Source of the DNA: Methylomonas sp. 11b | Lineage (GTDB): Bacteria > Pseudomonadota > Gammaproteobacteria > Methylococcales > Methylomonadaceae | Direction: 5' to 3' | DNA length: 64,000 bases | NCBI RefSeq assembly: GCF_000515215.1 | Contig: NZ_KI911557.1 | Span: 1,447,586-1,511,585 of the forward strand | Part shown: positions 23,349-32,894 of the stretch, piece after piece | How the letters are laid out: each line of letters opens with the position of its first letter | Position numbering within the stretch: the first letter of the stretch is position 1 | Made by a program: the position numbers and the translations under genes | Notes under the pieces: model-generated | Databases searched by the model: none | Told to the model about the DNA's origin: nothing | Seen by the model: only the letters and a program-made list of their open reading frames with translations

Positions 23349-23363
23349 AACTAAACCAACAGC

Positions 23364-23543
23364 CTATTTACCACTCAATTTCTTGATAATAGTTTTCGCC
23401 AGATAATCGTTAATTTCGTTATGTCTCGGCACAGCCTGAGATTGCCGCGTTTCTTCGTTGGTATACCAATCGTGATTGCCACCATGCCTGGATAAACGAC
23501 AACCCATTTCTTCAAGAATTTTTAGCAAATCCCGTCTTTTCAT
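23364..23543 (-). CDS. hicA: HicA-type mRNA interferase toxin
   Basis: This is a 59-residue protein beginning MKRRDLLKILEEMGCRLSRH, the double-stranded-RNA-binding-like fold of HicA with the active-site His in RHGGNHDWY, and ending with VPRHNEINDYLAKTIIKKL as in the family. HicA cleaves mRNA and is neutralised by HicB. Its ATG overlaps the TGA of the antitoxin gene, so the pair is translationally coupled. It is short enough to be missed by length filters. Confidence 0.85.
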   Translation of the reverse strand: MKRRDLLKILEEMGCRLSRHGGNHDWYTNEETRQSQAVPRHNEINDYLAKTIIKKLSGK

Positions 23544-23734
23544 CAGGCGACCTGCAAAGTCTCCACTTTACGAAGAAAAGGAATCTCCTGCGTTTCAAAG
23601 TCCTTAAACAAATCCAACAAGTTTTCCTGCAATTCTTGCTTGGATTCGCCTTGCGTTAAATAATCAGGATATTCATTCAGAAAACCCAAATAAAAATCGC
23701 CGTCTTTCCAGCAAGTATATTCAACCGTTTTCAT
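23543..23734 (-). CDS. hicB: HicB-type antitoxin
   Basis: This is a 63-residue protein. The start MKTVEYTCWKDGDFYLGFL at 23734 is preferred because a GGGAG motif lies six bases upstream; an ATG two codons earlier sits too close. The sequence carries the partial RNase-H-like HicB fold (DGDFYLGFLNEYPDYLTQGESKQEL). It is short and has no separate HTH domain. The gene lies upstream of hicA, the reverse of E. coli order but common in this subgroup. Confidence 0.8.
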   Translation of the reverse strand: MKTVEYTCWKDGDFYLGFLNEYPDYLTQGESKQELQENLLDLFKDFETQEIPFLRKVETLQVA

Positions 23735-23786
23735 TGTCATCTCCCAACAAAAGCTTTACGGTAGACGATAACCCCCACCGTAACGA

Positions 23787-26396
23787 TTAACTCAGCCGCT
23801 CCCTCACCCACTCCGGCACAGCCGCCAGCGCCGCCGGCAATCCGGCAGGATCATTCCCGCCAGCCTGCGCCATATCCGGCCGACCACCGCCTTTGCCGCC
23901 GACTTGGGTGGCGACAAAATTCACCAATTCCCCGGCTTTGACTTTATCCATCGCATCTTTCGACACACTGGCGATCAGACTGACTTTATCGCCGCTGACC
24001 GCCGCTAATACTAAAGCCGCACTGCCTAATTTGTTTTTTAACTGGTCAGCCAGATCGCGTAAAGCCTTGGGATCGACGTCGTCGAGCTTCACAGCTAGTA
24101 CTTTCACGCCGTTGACATCCACCGCTTGGCTGGTCATTTCATCGCCCGCCGAGCTGGCTAATTTAGCCTTCAATTTTTCCAGCTCTTTTTCCAGGCCACG
24201 GGTTTTTTCCATCAGTTGATGGACTTTATCGGCAGCCTTATCCGGCGCGGCTTTCAGTAAGCCGGCAATGCTGAGTAGAGCTTTTTCACGTTGATCGATC
24301 CATTCCAATGCGCCTTGACCGGTGACGGCTTCCAGACGGCGGACGCCGGCAGCGACGCCGGTTTCGCCGACGATTTTGAACAAGCCGATGTCGCCGGCTC
24401 TATCAACGTGCGTTCCGCCGCATAACTCGGTGGAGAAATCGCCGATTTTAAGCACCCTTACTTCGTCGCCGTATTTCTCGCCGAACAAGGCCATCGCGCC
24501 GGCTTTCACGGCATCGTCTTTCGCCATGATTTCGGCAGCGACCGGGTTATTCAAACGAATTTGTTCATTTACCAAACGTTCGACGGTAGCAATTTCCGTC
24601 GGCGTCATCGGTTCGAAATGGGAGAAGTCGAAACGCAAGCGCTCGGAATTAACTTGCGACCCCTTTTGCGCCACATGCTCACCCAAGGTCGCCCGCAACG
24701 CGGCATGCAATAAATGCGTGGCGGAATGGTTGCGTTCGGTAGCTTTACGAATCTCGGCATCGACGCTGACTTCACAAGCTTGGCCTTCGCTGAGGGTGCC
24801 GCGCAACACTTTACCTTTATGCAGGAATAGTTTGCCGCCCTGTTTTTGGGTATCTAGAACTTCGAAAACCGCGTCACCACATTCGATGCGGCCGGTGTCG
24901 CCGACTTGGCCGCCGGACTCGGCATAGAACGGAGTTTGATCCAAAATCACCACGCCTTCGTCACCGGCTTCCAAAGCATCGACCGGCTGGCCTTGCTTGA
25001 ACAAGCCCAGAATTTGCACCGAGCCGTCCAGATGGAAATAGCCGGTAAATTCGGTACTGCTGTCGTGTTTGATGTCTTGATCGTAATCGGCTGCGAAGCT
25101 ACCGCCAGCCCTCGCCCGATCGCGCTGTGCGGCCATTTCAACTTCGAAACCGGCATGATCCACACTGAGTTGGTGTTCGCGGGCAAAATCGGCGGTCAAA
25201 TCCACCGGGAAGCCGTAAGTGTCATACAACAAGAACACCACGTCGCCGGGGATGACATGACCGTCCAACTTAGCGGCACAGGCTTCCAGAATTTTCATGC
25301 CCTGCTCCAGGGTTTCCGCGAAGCGCTCTTCTTCTTTTTTTAGCACACGTTCAACTTGTTCCTGCGCCTTAGCCAACTCGGGATAAGCCGTGCCCATTTC
25401 AGCGACCAGCGGCGCAACTAGCTTGTAGAAGAAGGTGTCTTGAATACCCAAGCGGTACCCGTGGCGAATCGCCCGGCGCACGATGCGGCGCAATACATAG
25501 CCGCGGCCTTCGTTAGAAGGCAATACGCCATCGGCCACCAAAAACGCACAGGAACGAATATGGTCGGCAATTACCCGCAACGAACTATTCGCCAAATCGT
25601 TGGTGCTAGCTAGCTGGGCGGCAACTTTTAACAGGTTTTGGAACAGGTCGATTTCATAGTTGCTATGCACACCTTGCATCACCGCCGAAATCCGCTCCAG
25701 GCCCATGCCGGTATCGACCGATGGCGCTGGCAAGGGCGTCAAGTGACCGTCCTTGTCTCGATCGTATTGCATGAACACCAAGTTCCAGATTTCGATGTAA
25801 CGGTCGCCGTCTTCGTCGGGGCTACCGGGAGGCCCACCAGCTACATGTTCGCCGTGATCGTAGAAAATCTCGGTGCAAGGACCGCACGGACCCACATCGC
25901 CCATCGACCAGAAATTATCTTTAGCGCCAATCCGTGAGAAGCGCTTGGGGTCGTGTTTGACATCTTCCAGCCAAATCGCTTCAGCTTCGGAATCTTCATC
26001 AAACACCGTGACCCACAGTTTTTCCTTAGGAATACCCAGCTCTTTGGTTAAGAAGTCCCAGGCAAAATGAATCGCATCGCGTTTGAAATAATCGCCAAAG
26101 CTGAAATTGCCGAGCATCTCGAAGAAGGTGTGATGGCGCGCGGTGTAGCCGACATTTTCCAAATCGTTATGCTTGCCGCCGGCCCGCACGCAACGCTGAC
26201 TGGTAGCCGCGCGGGTAAAACCCAGTTTCTCCCGCCCAAGAAATACATCTTTAAACTGCACCATCCCGGCATTGGTGAACAACAGCGTGGGATCGTTGCC
26301 AGGCACCAAAGTGCTAGACGGTTGCACGGCATGGCCGTGTTGGCGAAAGAATTCCAAAAAGGCGGCCCGCAATTCGGCGCTGGTCATTTTTTTCAT
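23787..26396 (-). CDS. alaS: alanyl-tRNA synthetase
   Basis: This 869-residue class II enzyme charges tRNA-Ala. It starts M(KK)[19 protein letters not shown] and has [34 protein letters not shown] and [14 protein letters not shown] in the catalytic domain; the editing domain with [13 protein letters not shown] and [15 protein letters not shown] zinc ligands; and the C-Ala domain ending [16 protein letters not shown]. Start 26396 is chosen over further upstream residues that do not match the family; 26387 is an equally possible ATG. The length is normal. Its own terminator was not seen. Confidence 0.97.
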   Translation of the reverse strand: MKKMTSAELRAAFLEFFRQHGHAVQPSSTLVPGNDPTLLFTNAGMVQFKDVFLGREKLGFTRAATSQRCVRAGGKHNDLENVGYTARHHTFFEMLGNFSFGDYFKRDAIHFAWDFLTKELGIPKEKLWVTVFDEDSEAEAIWLEDVKHDPKRFSRIGAKDNFWSMGDVGPCGPCTEIFYDHGEHVAGGPPGSPDEDGDRYIEIWNLVFMQYDRDKDGHLTPLPAPSVDTGMGLERISAVMQGVHSNYEIDLFQNLLKVAAQLASTNDLANSSLRVIADHIRSCAFLVADGVLPSNEGRGYVLRRIVRRAIRHGYRLGIQDTFFYKLVAPLVAEMGTAYPELAKAQEQVERVLKKEEERFAETLEQGMKILEACAAKLDGHVIPGDVVFLLYDTYGFPVDLTADFAREHQLSVDHAGFEVEMAAQRDRARAGGSFAADYDQDIKHDSSTEFTGYFHLDGSVQILGLFKQGQPVDALEAGDEGVVILDQTPFYAESGGQVGDTGRIECGDAVFEVLDTQKQGGKLFLHKGKVLRGTLSEGQACEVSVDAEIRKATERNHSATHLLHAALRATLGEHVAQKGSQVNSERLRFDFSHFEPMTPTEIATVERLVNEQIRLNNPVAAEIMAKDDAVKAGAMALFGEKYGDEVRVLKIGDFSTELCGGTHVDRAGDIGLFKIVGETGVAAGVRRLEAVTGQGALEWIDQREKALLSIAGLLKAAPDKAADKVHQLMEKTRGLEKELEKLKAKLASSAGDEMTSQAVDVNGVKVLAVKLDDVDPKALRDLADQLKNKLGSAALVLAAVSGDKVSLIASVSKDAMDKVKAGELVNFVATQVGGKGGGRPDMAQAGGNDPAGLPAALAAVPEWVRERLS

Positions 26397-26449
26397 TGTG
26401 CTTAGTCGTATGTTGCAATTTAAATTCACTACCTTTCCAAGGTCGGCGC

Positions 26450-26716
26450 CTATGGAAAGTATTTATAAATATCTTTTCTGTGTAAGCAACGGGTAAAAAT
26501 TAGCTCGCCGCTCACAAACTCCAGTCCGATTCTGAAATCGCCAATCCGTATCCGATAAAAGCTCTCATAGCCTTGAAGTTTTTTGACATGATTTAGCTCG
26601 ACCAACGACTCGGCTTTTTGACAATCAATAATGAGCTCCTTAACCTTTGCCAGCAATTTATCGTCTTTGATATTCCGTAAGTCTTTAGCAAATTTGGCTT
26701 CGAACCGGACTTTCAT
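26450..26716 (-). CDS. RelE/ParE-family toxin
   Basis: This 88-residue protein ([57 protein letters not shown]) has the typical RelE/ParE fold pattern, including the [11 protein letters not shown] beta strand and the C-terminal HRKDIY. Members cleave ribosome-bound mRNA or inhibit gyrase. It is coupled by a 4-bp overlap to the antitoxin gene upstream. Confidence 0.85.
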   Translation of the reverse strand: MKVRFEAKFAKDLRNIKDDKLLAKVKELIIDCQKAESLVELNHVKKLQGYESFYRIRIGDFRIGLEFVSGELIFTRCLHRKDIYKYFP

Positions 26717-26922
26717 TTTGCGCCATTATCGAGAATAGAAAAAATCTCATCTTCGGATACAAATTGATCTTTTCTACCCTCGGCAATAGCATTAGCTAAT
26801 CCAACTTCCTCCAAGGCCTCCAAAACCACGTCGTACAATATATCTCGCTTGGTTTTGAGTAAGTCGATCATCACCTCGGTGAGTAACTCTTTGGTTTTTT
26901 CGTCGCTTATTGATAATTCCAT
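26713..26922 (-). CDS. antitoxin partner of the RelE-like toxin
   Basis: This is a 69-residue acidic helical protein (ELLTEVMIDLLKTKRDILYD, EEVGLANAIAEGRKDQFVSE) whose stop overlaps the toxin start (ATGA). The 'AIAEGRKDQFVSEDEIF' tail is typical of toxin-binding C-termini in this family. It lacks an obvious ribbon-helix-helix signature, so autoregulation cannot be judged. Confidence 0.8.
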   Translation of the reverse strand: MELSISDEKTKELLTEVMIDLLKTKRDILYDVVLEALEEVGLANAIAEGRKDQFVSEDEIFSILDNGAK

Positions 26923-26957
26923 AAACTTATTCTCCTACCTATTTGATGACTTTTTTC

Positions 26958-26983
26958 CTCCGAATACGCTTCGCTATTCGGAG
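26958..26983. repeat. short inverted repeat
   Basis: CTCCGAATA and TATTCGGAG are perfect arms in the 186-bp gap upstream of the antitoxin gene. There is no T-run on the minus side, so it is not an evident terminator of the preceding gene. Confidence 0.4.
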
Positions 26984-27108
26984 CTGGCTTCAATTTTTTT
27001 GTTTTAACAAATGTTTGTAGGATGTACCGGCGTAAGGAGACGCATCAGTCTTCGGTTGTTTTTTATTCATTATGCAAGAGTGGCTGAATTAATGTAGCGT
27101 GATTAAAC

Positions 27109-27966
27109 CTACATGCCAAATTTGTTAGTTAATTTTTTTATAACAAAATCATTATCATCAATTGATTTAAAGAAATTCAGCTCTTCAAAAAACCACTTAA
27201 TTTGTTTTTGCGCAAAGTTAACTTCATTTTCAGAAGCGTTTCTTAAGTAAAAATCTTCCGAAAGACCTAATGCCAACAAACGATTGATGAATATCAGTTC
27301 TATATATTTTTCAAAATCGTATCTCTCAGACAACTGAATCTTTAAGCCATTGATAATGGACTCATAGTTACCGACATTTCTGTCTACCGCGATGCCACCA
27401 TCTTTAGAGGTTTTTATAAAGTACCTAAAATTTGGGTAATACCTCAATCCATTGGCGTCATCTTCAACATGATCTGTAAATCCGGATACTGCGATAAAAA
27501 TATTTCCTTCGGAATCCAAACGTAAATTATCTTTCAGAATAGCTCCTTCAGGTTGATCAACCATTCTGGCACCACCTAAGCCTAATTCCCCTGAGACTTC
27601 GTTTTTAATTAAAGACACAAAAGCGCTACAGCAGTGATTGCCACCAGATTGCAACACTAAAATAACTCTTCCGTCGCCAAGATCGGCAACATTTTTATCG
27701 TAAAACACATACGATTCATCCATTAAATACGCAATTTTGCTATTAACGCTACTTAACACAACAAATCTTGCGTCCAAAATTTTCCTGTCCGCTCTGATAC
27801 TTTTTATAACGTATGTTTTTTCCGTATTTTCAATTTTTAATATGTCGTTTCCAGCGTAAATCGCATTTTTAACATTAAATACCGTTTCAATCGGAACAAT
27901 ATTAATATCGCCCCAAGCATTCACTGAAAAAATAATGGCAAGCGTTACTAAGAAAAAATTGCGCAT
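27109..27966 (-). CDS. exported protein of unknown function
   Basis: This 285-residue product has a clear signal peptide (MRNFFLVTLAIIFSVNAWG). The mature part is beta-rich with an internal SGGNHCCSAFVSLI segment; vicinal cysteines like this occur in periplasmic proteins that form a strained disulfide or bind metal. I do not recognise a named family. The region is AT-richer than the neighbouring recA block. Confidence 0.55.
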   Translation of the reverse strand: MRNFFLVTLAIIFSVNAWGDINIVPIETVFNVKNAIYAGNDILKIENTEKTYVIKSIRADRKILDARFVVLSSVNSKIAYLMDESYVFYDKNVADLGDGRVILVLQSGGNHCCSAFVSLIKNEVSGELGLGGARMVDQPEGAILKDNLRLDSEGNIFIAVSGFTDHVEDDANGLRYYPNFRYFIKTSKDGGIAVDRNVGNYESIINGLKIQLSERYDFEKYIELIFINRLLALGLSEDFYLRNASENEVNFAQKQIKWFFEELNFFKSIDDNDFVIKKLTNKFGM

Positions 27967-28028
27967 TTTATTTATATTGATGACGGCAGATTGATTGGGT
28001 AACTATATTTCATCATTCGGCTGTTCGC

Positions 28029-28532
28029 CTAACTGGCGTCAGCCCTACGCAACTTAATCTTCAATTCCGCAAACAAGCGTTTAATCATCTCGCCGCTGAA
28101 ACCGCGTTGCTGTAAAAAGCGACTACGCTTCAACCATTCATTTTGGCTCCGCAATTTTTCGTCGTCGTATTTACGCGAATACACCTCCAGCAGCACGGTT
28201 TGCCATCCGCCCAGCTCCTCGGCATGCGCATCCAGATCGACATCGTTGATACCGCGCTGTTGTAGCTCATAACGAATTCGCACTGGCCCGTATCCGCTAC
28301 GGATACGCTGCCGAACATAACATTCGGTGTAGCGTTCGTCGTTTTGCCAATTCAGCTCGGCCATCCCATCGATGACCGGCTCAGCTTCATCGCGGTTAAA
28401 TCCACGCAAAGCCAATTTGTCCAGTAATTCCCGGCGGCTATGTTCGCGCCGGGACAACAACCTTAGGCAGACTGCTTCAATTTGTTGCCGACGCTCAATC
28501 GCCGTCGACAAACTCGGCATCGTCGTCTTCAC
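28029..28532 (-). CDS. recX: RecX regulatory protein
   Basis: This is a protein of up to 167 residues made of three-helix RecX repeats ([60 protein letters not shown]). RecX caps and disassembles RecA filaments. The frame overlaps the recA 3' end by 38 bp; the second ATG (28520) or a later TTG may be the real start. Direct linkage after recA is the usual gammaproteobacterial order and implies co-transcription. Confidence 0.92.
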   Translation of the reverse strand: MKTTMPSLSTAIERRQQIEAVCLRLLSRREHSRRELLDKLALRGFNRDEAEPVIDGMAELNWQNDERYTECYVRQRIRSGYGPVRIRYELQQRGINDVDLDAHAEELGGWQTVLLEVYSRKYDDEKLRSQNEWLKRSRFLQQRGFSGEMIKRLFAELKIKLRRADAS

Positions 28533-29547
28533 TGACTGCTGCCGGTGCGGCCGCTAACTTGGCAAAGGCTTTTTCGCGGATAGCTTTTTCCAATTCGGCG
28601 GCTTTGTCCGGATTATCCCGTAAGAACTGCTTGGCATTGTCCTTGCCTTGGCCGATTTTCTCGTTATTGTAGGCATACCAGGAACCGGACTTTTGCACGA
28701 AGCCAAACTCCACACCTAAATCCACCAACTCGCCGAAGAAAGACACGCCTTCGCCGTACAGAATTTCGAAGTCGGCTTGTTTAAACGGCGGTGCGACTTT
28801 GTTTTTAACCACTTTGACGCGCGTTTCGTTGCCGATTACCTCGTCGCCTTTCTTGATCGAACCGATGCGGCGAATATCCAGACGCACCGAGGCATAAAAC
28901 TTCAAGGCATTGCCGCCGGTGGTGGTTTCCGGGTTGCCGAACATCACCCCAATTTTCATCCGCAATTGGTTGATAAAAATCACCAGCGTATTGGAACGTT
29001 TGATGTTGGCGGTGAGTTTACGCAAGGCTTGCGACATTAATCGCGCCTGCAAGCCCATATGCGAGTCACCCATGTCGCCTTCTATCTCGGCTTTTGGGGT
29101 TAAGGCTGCCACCGAGTCGATGACGACAATGTCTACCGCGCCGGAGCGCACCAGCATGTCGGTGATTTCCAGGGCTTGCTCGCCGGTATCGGGCTGCGAC
29201 ACCAGCAGGTCTTCGATATTGACGCCGATCTTTTGCGCATAAACCGGGTCCAGCGCGTGCTCGGCATCGACAAACGCCGCCGTGCCGCCCAGTTTTTGCA
29301 TTTGCGCGATGGTTTGCAGCGTTAATGTGGTTTTACCGGACGATTCCGGTCCGTAAATTTCGATGACCCGACCGCGAGGTAAACCACCGACACCCAGGGC
29401 AATATCCAAGGACAGCGAACCGGTGGACACCACTTCGATATCGCGACTGGCGGCGACGTCGCCCATCCGCATCACGGAGCCTTTGCCGAATTGCTTTTCG
29501 ATCTGCATCAACGCGGCGCCCAGCGCCTTTTTCTTGTTTTCGTCCAT
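28495..29547 (-). CDS. recA: RecA recombinase
   Basis: This 350-residue ATPase is central to homologous recombination and the SOS response. The sequence has [20 protein letters not shown] at the start, Walker [13 protein letters not shown], the [13 protein letters not shown] and [19 protein letters not shown] segments, loop L2 [22 protein letters not shown], and an acidic tail ([11 protein letters not shown]). Length and motifs are complete. A LexA box upstream was not identified with confidence. Confidence 0.98.
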   Translation of the reverse strand: MDENKKKALGAALMQIEKQFGKGSVMRMGDVAASRDIEVVSTGSLSLDIALGVGGLPRGRVIEIYGPESSGKTTLTLQTIAQMQKLGGTAAFVDAEHALDPVYAQKIGVNIEDLLVSQPDTGEQALEITDMLVRSGAVDIVVIDSVAALTPKAEIEGDMGDSHMGLQARLMSQALRKLTANIKRSNTLVIFINQLRMKIGVMFGNPETTTGGNALKFYASVRLDIRRIGSIKKGDEVIGNETRVKVVKNKVAPPFKQADFEILYGEGVSFFGELVDLGVEFGFVQKSGSWYAYNNEKIGQGKDNAKQFLRDNPDKAAELEKAIREKAFAKLAAAPAAVSEDDDAEFVDGD

Positions 29548-29626
29548 TTTAGTACCTGCTGTTGTCTGGCCGGTGAAAGCCGCGCATTATCCCATAGACC
29601 CTGGCTGTGAAACAGTTTTAATCGCT

Positions 29627-30952
29627 CTACAAACCGTAGAAAAAGCCGGCAGCGAGTTGCGGGTTGAAAGGAAAATACAAGTGCAGATATGAGGCTTGTA
29701 AGGAGCCGCAGCGGAAAAAGCCTTCGCCATGCCCAAAGCTGCGTTGCGCGGTGGAGGTAGCGAACGGTTCCAGAGCGGTTTCCAGTTTGGAAAAATGAAA
29801 GCTGTGGCCGCGAATCTCGCCCTGCTCCAATTGCAGACTATGCATACCGAGGTTGGCTAACCTAGTTTGCATGGCGGCGCTACCGGATAACAAACCTACC
29901 ATCGCCGCTCGCTGGCCTTCCTTGTCCGCCAGACTATCCAGCAAATACAAAAAACCGCCGCATTCGGCATAGATGGCTTTACCAGCGCGATGATGCGCAG
30001 CTAAAGCCTGCTTCATCGCCACGTTGCCTGCCAACGCTTGCAGATGCAGTTCAGGGTAGCCGCCCGGCAAATAAACGCTATCGACCGCCGGCAAGACACT
30101 ATCGGCCAGCGGCGAGAAGAATGCCAACTCGGCACCCATCGCTCGCAAACAATCCAGATTGGCTTGGTAGATAAACGAAAACGCCGCATCGCGCGCCACC
30201 GCGATGCGTTTACCTGCCAGCAAGCGCGGCGGCGGATTGGCGGAAACGTTGGCAAACGCGACTGGGGCCGGCAAAACACAGGACGTAAAGCTGTTTAATA
30301 ATTCCGCGGCGCGCGCCAGCCGGGCATCCAGATCGCCAATTTCATCGGCTTGCAGCAAACCCAAATGACGGGACGGCAAACCCACCGCGTCGTCTCGACT
30401 GATTGCCGCCAACAAAGGCATGCCCGCCGGCAAGGCTTCCTGAAGCATCCTGGCATGACCGGCACTGCCGACCTTGTTGGCTATCGCGCCGGCAAACGGC
30501 AAACCAGGCCGGTAATTGGCTAAGCCGTAAGCCACGGCAGCAAAGGTTTGCGCCATGCCTTGCGCGTCGATCACCGCCGCGACAGGCATCGCCAAGGCCT
30601 GGGCCAGATCGGCGCTACTGCTATCGCCGTCGAACAAACCCATCACCCCTTCGATCAATATCAAATCCGCTTCGCCTGCGGCTCGGTACAACAACTCGCG
30701 GCAATGCGCCTCGCCCATCATCCATAAATCCAGCTGGTAAACAGGCTGTCCGCAAGCGAAAGCCAAAATTTGCGGATCGATGAAATCCGGGCCGGTTTTG
30801 AACACCCTTACCCGGCGGCCTTGCTGCCTATGGTGATAAGCCAGCGCGGCGGTGACGGTAGTTTTGCCTTGCCCGGAAGCCGGAGCGCTGATCAACATAG
30901 CCGGACAATTACACGGGTCGGTAGTCGTGGATAAAACGGGAGAAACAGTCAA
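29627..30952 (-). CDS. cobB: cobyrinic acid a,c-diamide synthase
   Basis: This is a 441-residue enzyme that amidates the a and c side chains of cobyrinic acid in B12 synthesis using glutamine and ATP. The N-terminal P-loop domain has APASGQGKTTVTAALAYHH. The C-terminal class-I-like glutamine amidotransferase has YLPGGYPELHLQALA and YAECGGFLYLLDSL (Cys nucleophile). TTG 30952 is chosen as start: AAGGA lies 9 bases upstream and it begins just after the preceding stop, whereas the longer open frame overlaps that gene. The clustering with a haem-c membrane protein is unusual. Confidence 0.92.
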   Translation of the reverse strand: MTVSPVLSTTTDPCNCPAMLISAPASGQGKTTVTAALAYHHRQQGRRVRVFKTGPDFIDPQILAFACGQPVYQLDLWMMGEAHCRELLYRAAGEADLILIEGVMGLFDGDSSSADLAQALAMPVAAVIDAQGMAQTFAAVAYGLANYRPGLPFAGAIANKVGSAGHARMLQEALPAGMPLLAAISRDDAVGLPSRHLGLLQADEIGDLDARLARAAELLNSFTSCVLPAPVAFANVSANPPPRLLAGKRIAVARDAAFSFIYQANLDCLRAMGAELAFFSPLADSVLPAVDSVYLPGGYPELHLQALAGNVAMKQALAAHHRAGKAIYAECGGFLYLLDSLADKEGQRAAMVGLLSGSAAMQTRLANLGMHSLQLEQGEIRGHSFHFSKLETALEPFATSTAQRSFGHGEGFFRCGSLQASYLHLYFPFNPQLAAGFFYGL

Positions 30953-30956
30953 AATA

Positions 30957-31679
30957 TCAGTCCTTTTGGTAAAACCACATTTGATAAACACTCATTAATA
31001 TTTGCACGCCCATCGATAAGCCCATCAACGCACCACTGAGGACTACCACATAGGCAAATTCAGAAATATGCTTGGTCACAAACCAGGACACCACGTCCAA
31101 TAGCATCGCAAAAAACGGAATCACCAGCGCCACCCGTTTGACGTAAATATTCATGTCGCAGAGCAGAAAAATTTTGCCTATAAAAAACAGGATGAAAGCA
31201 ATGCCGAACAAATGAATGTGCGACACCCTTACCAGCGCCGGCGTCGACGCCCCGCCCTTATGCGCGACTTCGGCAACACCTTCATAATGGGTCAGATTAG
31301 GCAGACTCGGGTTGGCCGCCGGATTGTGACAATGAATACAATCACGGCTCAAAATCGGCGCAATCTGTTGCTCGTAAGGCTGTTGCTCAGCGCCATCCTG
31401 AATCCATTTCAAAATAACTTCTTTATCGCTTTTGTATTTCAGATTGGGCTCCATGATGCCGTTGATCGCCGCGCCCAGTCGCGATTGAGTGGTGGAACCG
31501 TGGTACATAATGACGATATCGTCGATTGACAACCCGCGCTTGCCGTCGCGGCCTTGATGGGTGTAATACAAATTCACCAAAGCCATCAGATAGCCTAAGC
31601 CGATGGTCAACAGGAATACGGTGTTTAATATTTTCTCACTGGTGGAAATATCTCGAAAACGGCGATATTGTTTGGGCAT
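30957..31679 (-). CDS. membrane protein with one c-type haem motif
   Basis: This is a 240-residue protein with an N-terminal membrane helix (VFLLTIGLGYLMALVNL), a periplasmic domain with RDCIHCHNPAANPS (CxxCH haem-c attachment, ~residues 115-119) and three or four C-terminal helices (FGIAFILFFIGKIFLL, LVIPFFAMLLDVVSW, VVVLSGALMGLSMG). It could pass electrons at the inner membrane; relatives in methanotrophs are often mis-named 'elongation factor-1 alpha'. It lies four bases upstream of cobB on the same strand. The redox partner is unknown. Confidence 0.75.
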   Translation of the reverse strand: MPKQYRRFRDISTSEKILNTVFLLTIGLGYLMALVNLYYTHQGRDGKRGLSIDDIVIMYHGSTTQSRLGAAINGIMEPNLKYKSDKEVILKWIQDGAEQQPYEQQIAPILSRDCIHCHNPAANPSLPNLTHYEGVAEVAHKGGASTPALVRVSHIHLFGIAFILFFIGKIFLLCDMNIYVKRVALVIPFFAMLLDVVSWFVTKHISEFAYVVVLSGALMGLSMGVQILMSVYQMWFYQKD

Positions 31680-32037
31680 AGGCGACTAAGAAAAAGACAA
31701 AGTGGGCACGATCCATGGTGCTAGACTGGCGCTGAGGAAGCCTCTAACAAGCCAGAGCGGCTCCCCAGCTACTCAATGGCATCAAATGGCTTTTAGAATA
31801 ATCGATATGCAAATATTGATCTATGCCAAGTTCGCGGAAAAATCCTACCGGCGATTTTTATTTTTATCGCATAATCGACCACGGTTAAGCGCCAAGAATG
31901 CTCCAAGCTATCAGGGAGCACGTTCTGGTTTTGAATGAATTTTCCAACGTCCACCCTTTGCTAACACCGCAAAAATAACGATGAAACTATCCCCAGCGAT
32001 TTAAGTCATTGGGAAATCCAACACAGCAGGAGCACAC
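31680..32037. other. intergenic region, divergent promoters expected
   Basis: No gene is supported here; a plus-strand frame at 31702-31938 has no recognisable features. The region separates divergently read genes, so promoters for both must lie here. Confidence 0.5.
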
Positions 32038-32511
32038 ATGCGCACATTATTACTTTCCTTACTTGCCGCTACCGCCTTTTACAGCAGCTTATCAACAGCT
32101 CAAGCCCAAGATTCCGCTAGCGTGGCAGTCCCGGATAAAGTCAGGGCCAATATTTTGAAACGACACCCGCAAGCACAGGACCTGAAAGCGACTCAGGAAA
32201 CCCACTTTGGTCAACAGCTGCTGGAAGTCAGCTTTAAAGATACTGAAGACGAACTGAAGCATGAGTTATTTAGAGCGGACGGCGCGTTGTTTGCGAACGA
32301 AATCCTGTTGGCAAACGGCCTGGAAATATCGCCTGATGTGACCAAAGTGCTGGCCGATAACTTCCCCGGCTATAAGCTGCATAAGGCGGAATTGGTGATT
32401 AACCCGAACGGCGTGGGCGAAGAATACGAATTGTTTATCGAAGTGGGCGGCAGCAAATGGAAAGTTGCGGTCAACGACAAAGGCAAAATCACGGACAAAG
32501 ATGCCTACTAA
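32038..32511 (+). CDS. exported PepSY-like protein
   Basis: This is a 157-residue protein with signal peptide MRTLLLSLLAATAFYSSLSTAQA and two PepSY-like repeats: DKVRANILKRHPQAQDLKAT... and KVLADNFPGYKLHKAELVI...VGEEYELFIEVGG, each ending in strands with EV.F or FIEVGG. This pattern matches the PepSY-like/BLIP-like family of periplasmic proteins. Function in this organism unknown. An AGGAG motif lies 6 bases upstream of the ATG. Confidence 0.8.
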   Translation: MRTLLLSLLAATAFYSSLSTAQAQDSASVAVPDKVRANILKRHPQAQDLKATQETHFGQQLLEVSFKDTEDELKHELFRADGALFANEILLANGLEISPDVTKVLADNFPGYKLHKAELVINPNGVGEEYELFIEVGGSKWKVAVNDKGKITDKDAY

Positions 32512-32894
32512 ACACTCACTCTCCACGCATGTTATTCCGGAATCCTAGGACTTCCGACCCATTAACCGGGCTCTTAAATTCCCTGGTTCCGTCATTCCCG
32601 CGTAAGCGGGAATCCAGCGTGAAAAATGGTCTCCCGCCTACGCGCTACGCGGGAGCGACGATATTGAGGGCCGGGTTAGTAAATTCCGGCCATTCTCATC
32701 AGTGTTTTTCTTATCTCTAAGCCGACTGCCTTTGCCGACGCCCGGTACTACTAACGGCAGCACCATCGACACGCGGAGGAAGCGGACAGAGTAAAGCACA
32801 TCGCTAGCCGTTTACTCTGATTCCTGGATTCAAAATCCAATTCACAGCAAATCCGCTATTTTCCGCCCCACCTTGCTGGTCTTACAATATCGGT
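32512..32894. other. intergenic region with dispersed repeat
   Basis: There is no gene. It contains the palindromic repeat at 32591-32664 and presumably the relA promoter near its right end. Confidence 0.6.
32591..32664. repeat. dispersed palindromic repeat
   Basis: GTCATTCCCGCGTAAGCGGG+AATCC followed by CTCCCGCCTACGCGCTACGC+GGGAG are hairpins of the common 'ATTCCCGC...GCGGGAAT' intergenic repeat type. Confidence 0.7.

Noticed and set aside
23141..23350. Open frames in the structured repeat copies (both strands)
   Set aside because: Same translated patterns recur in both repeat copies and follow hairpins, so they are repeat by-products.
24906..25343. Long plus-strand frames opposite alaS
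   Set aside because: Antisense shadows of a complete essential gene.
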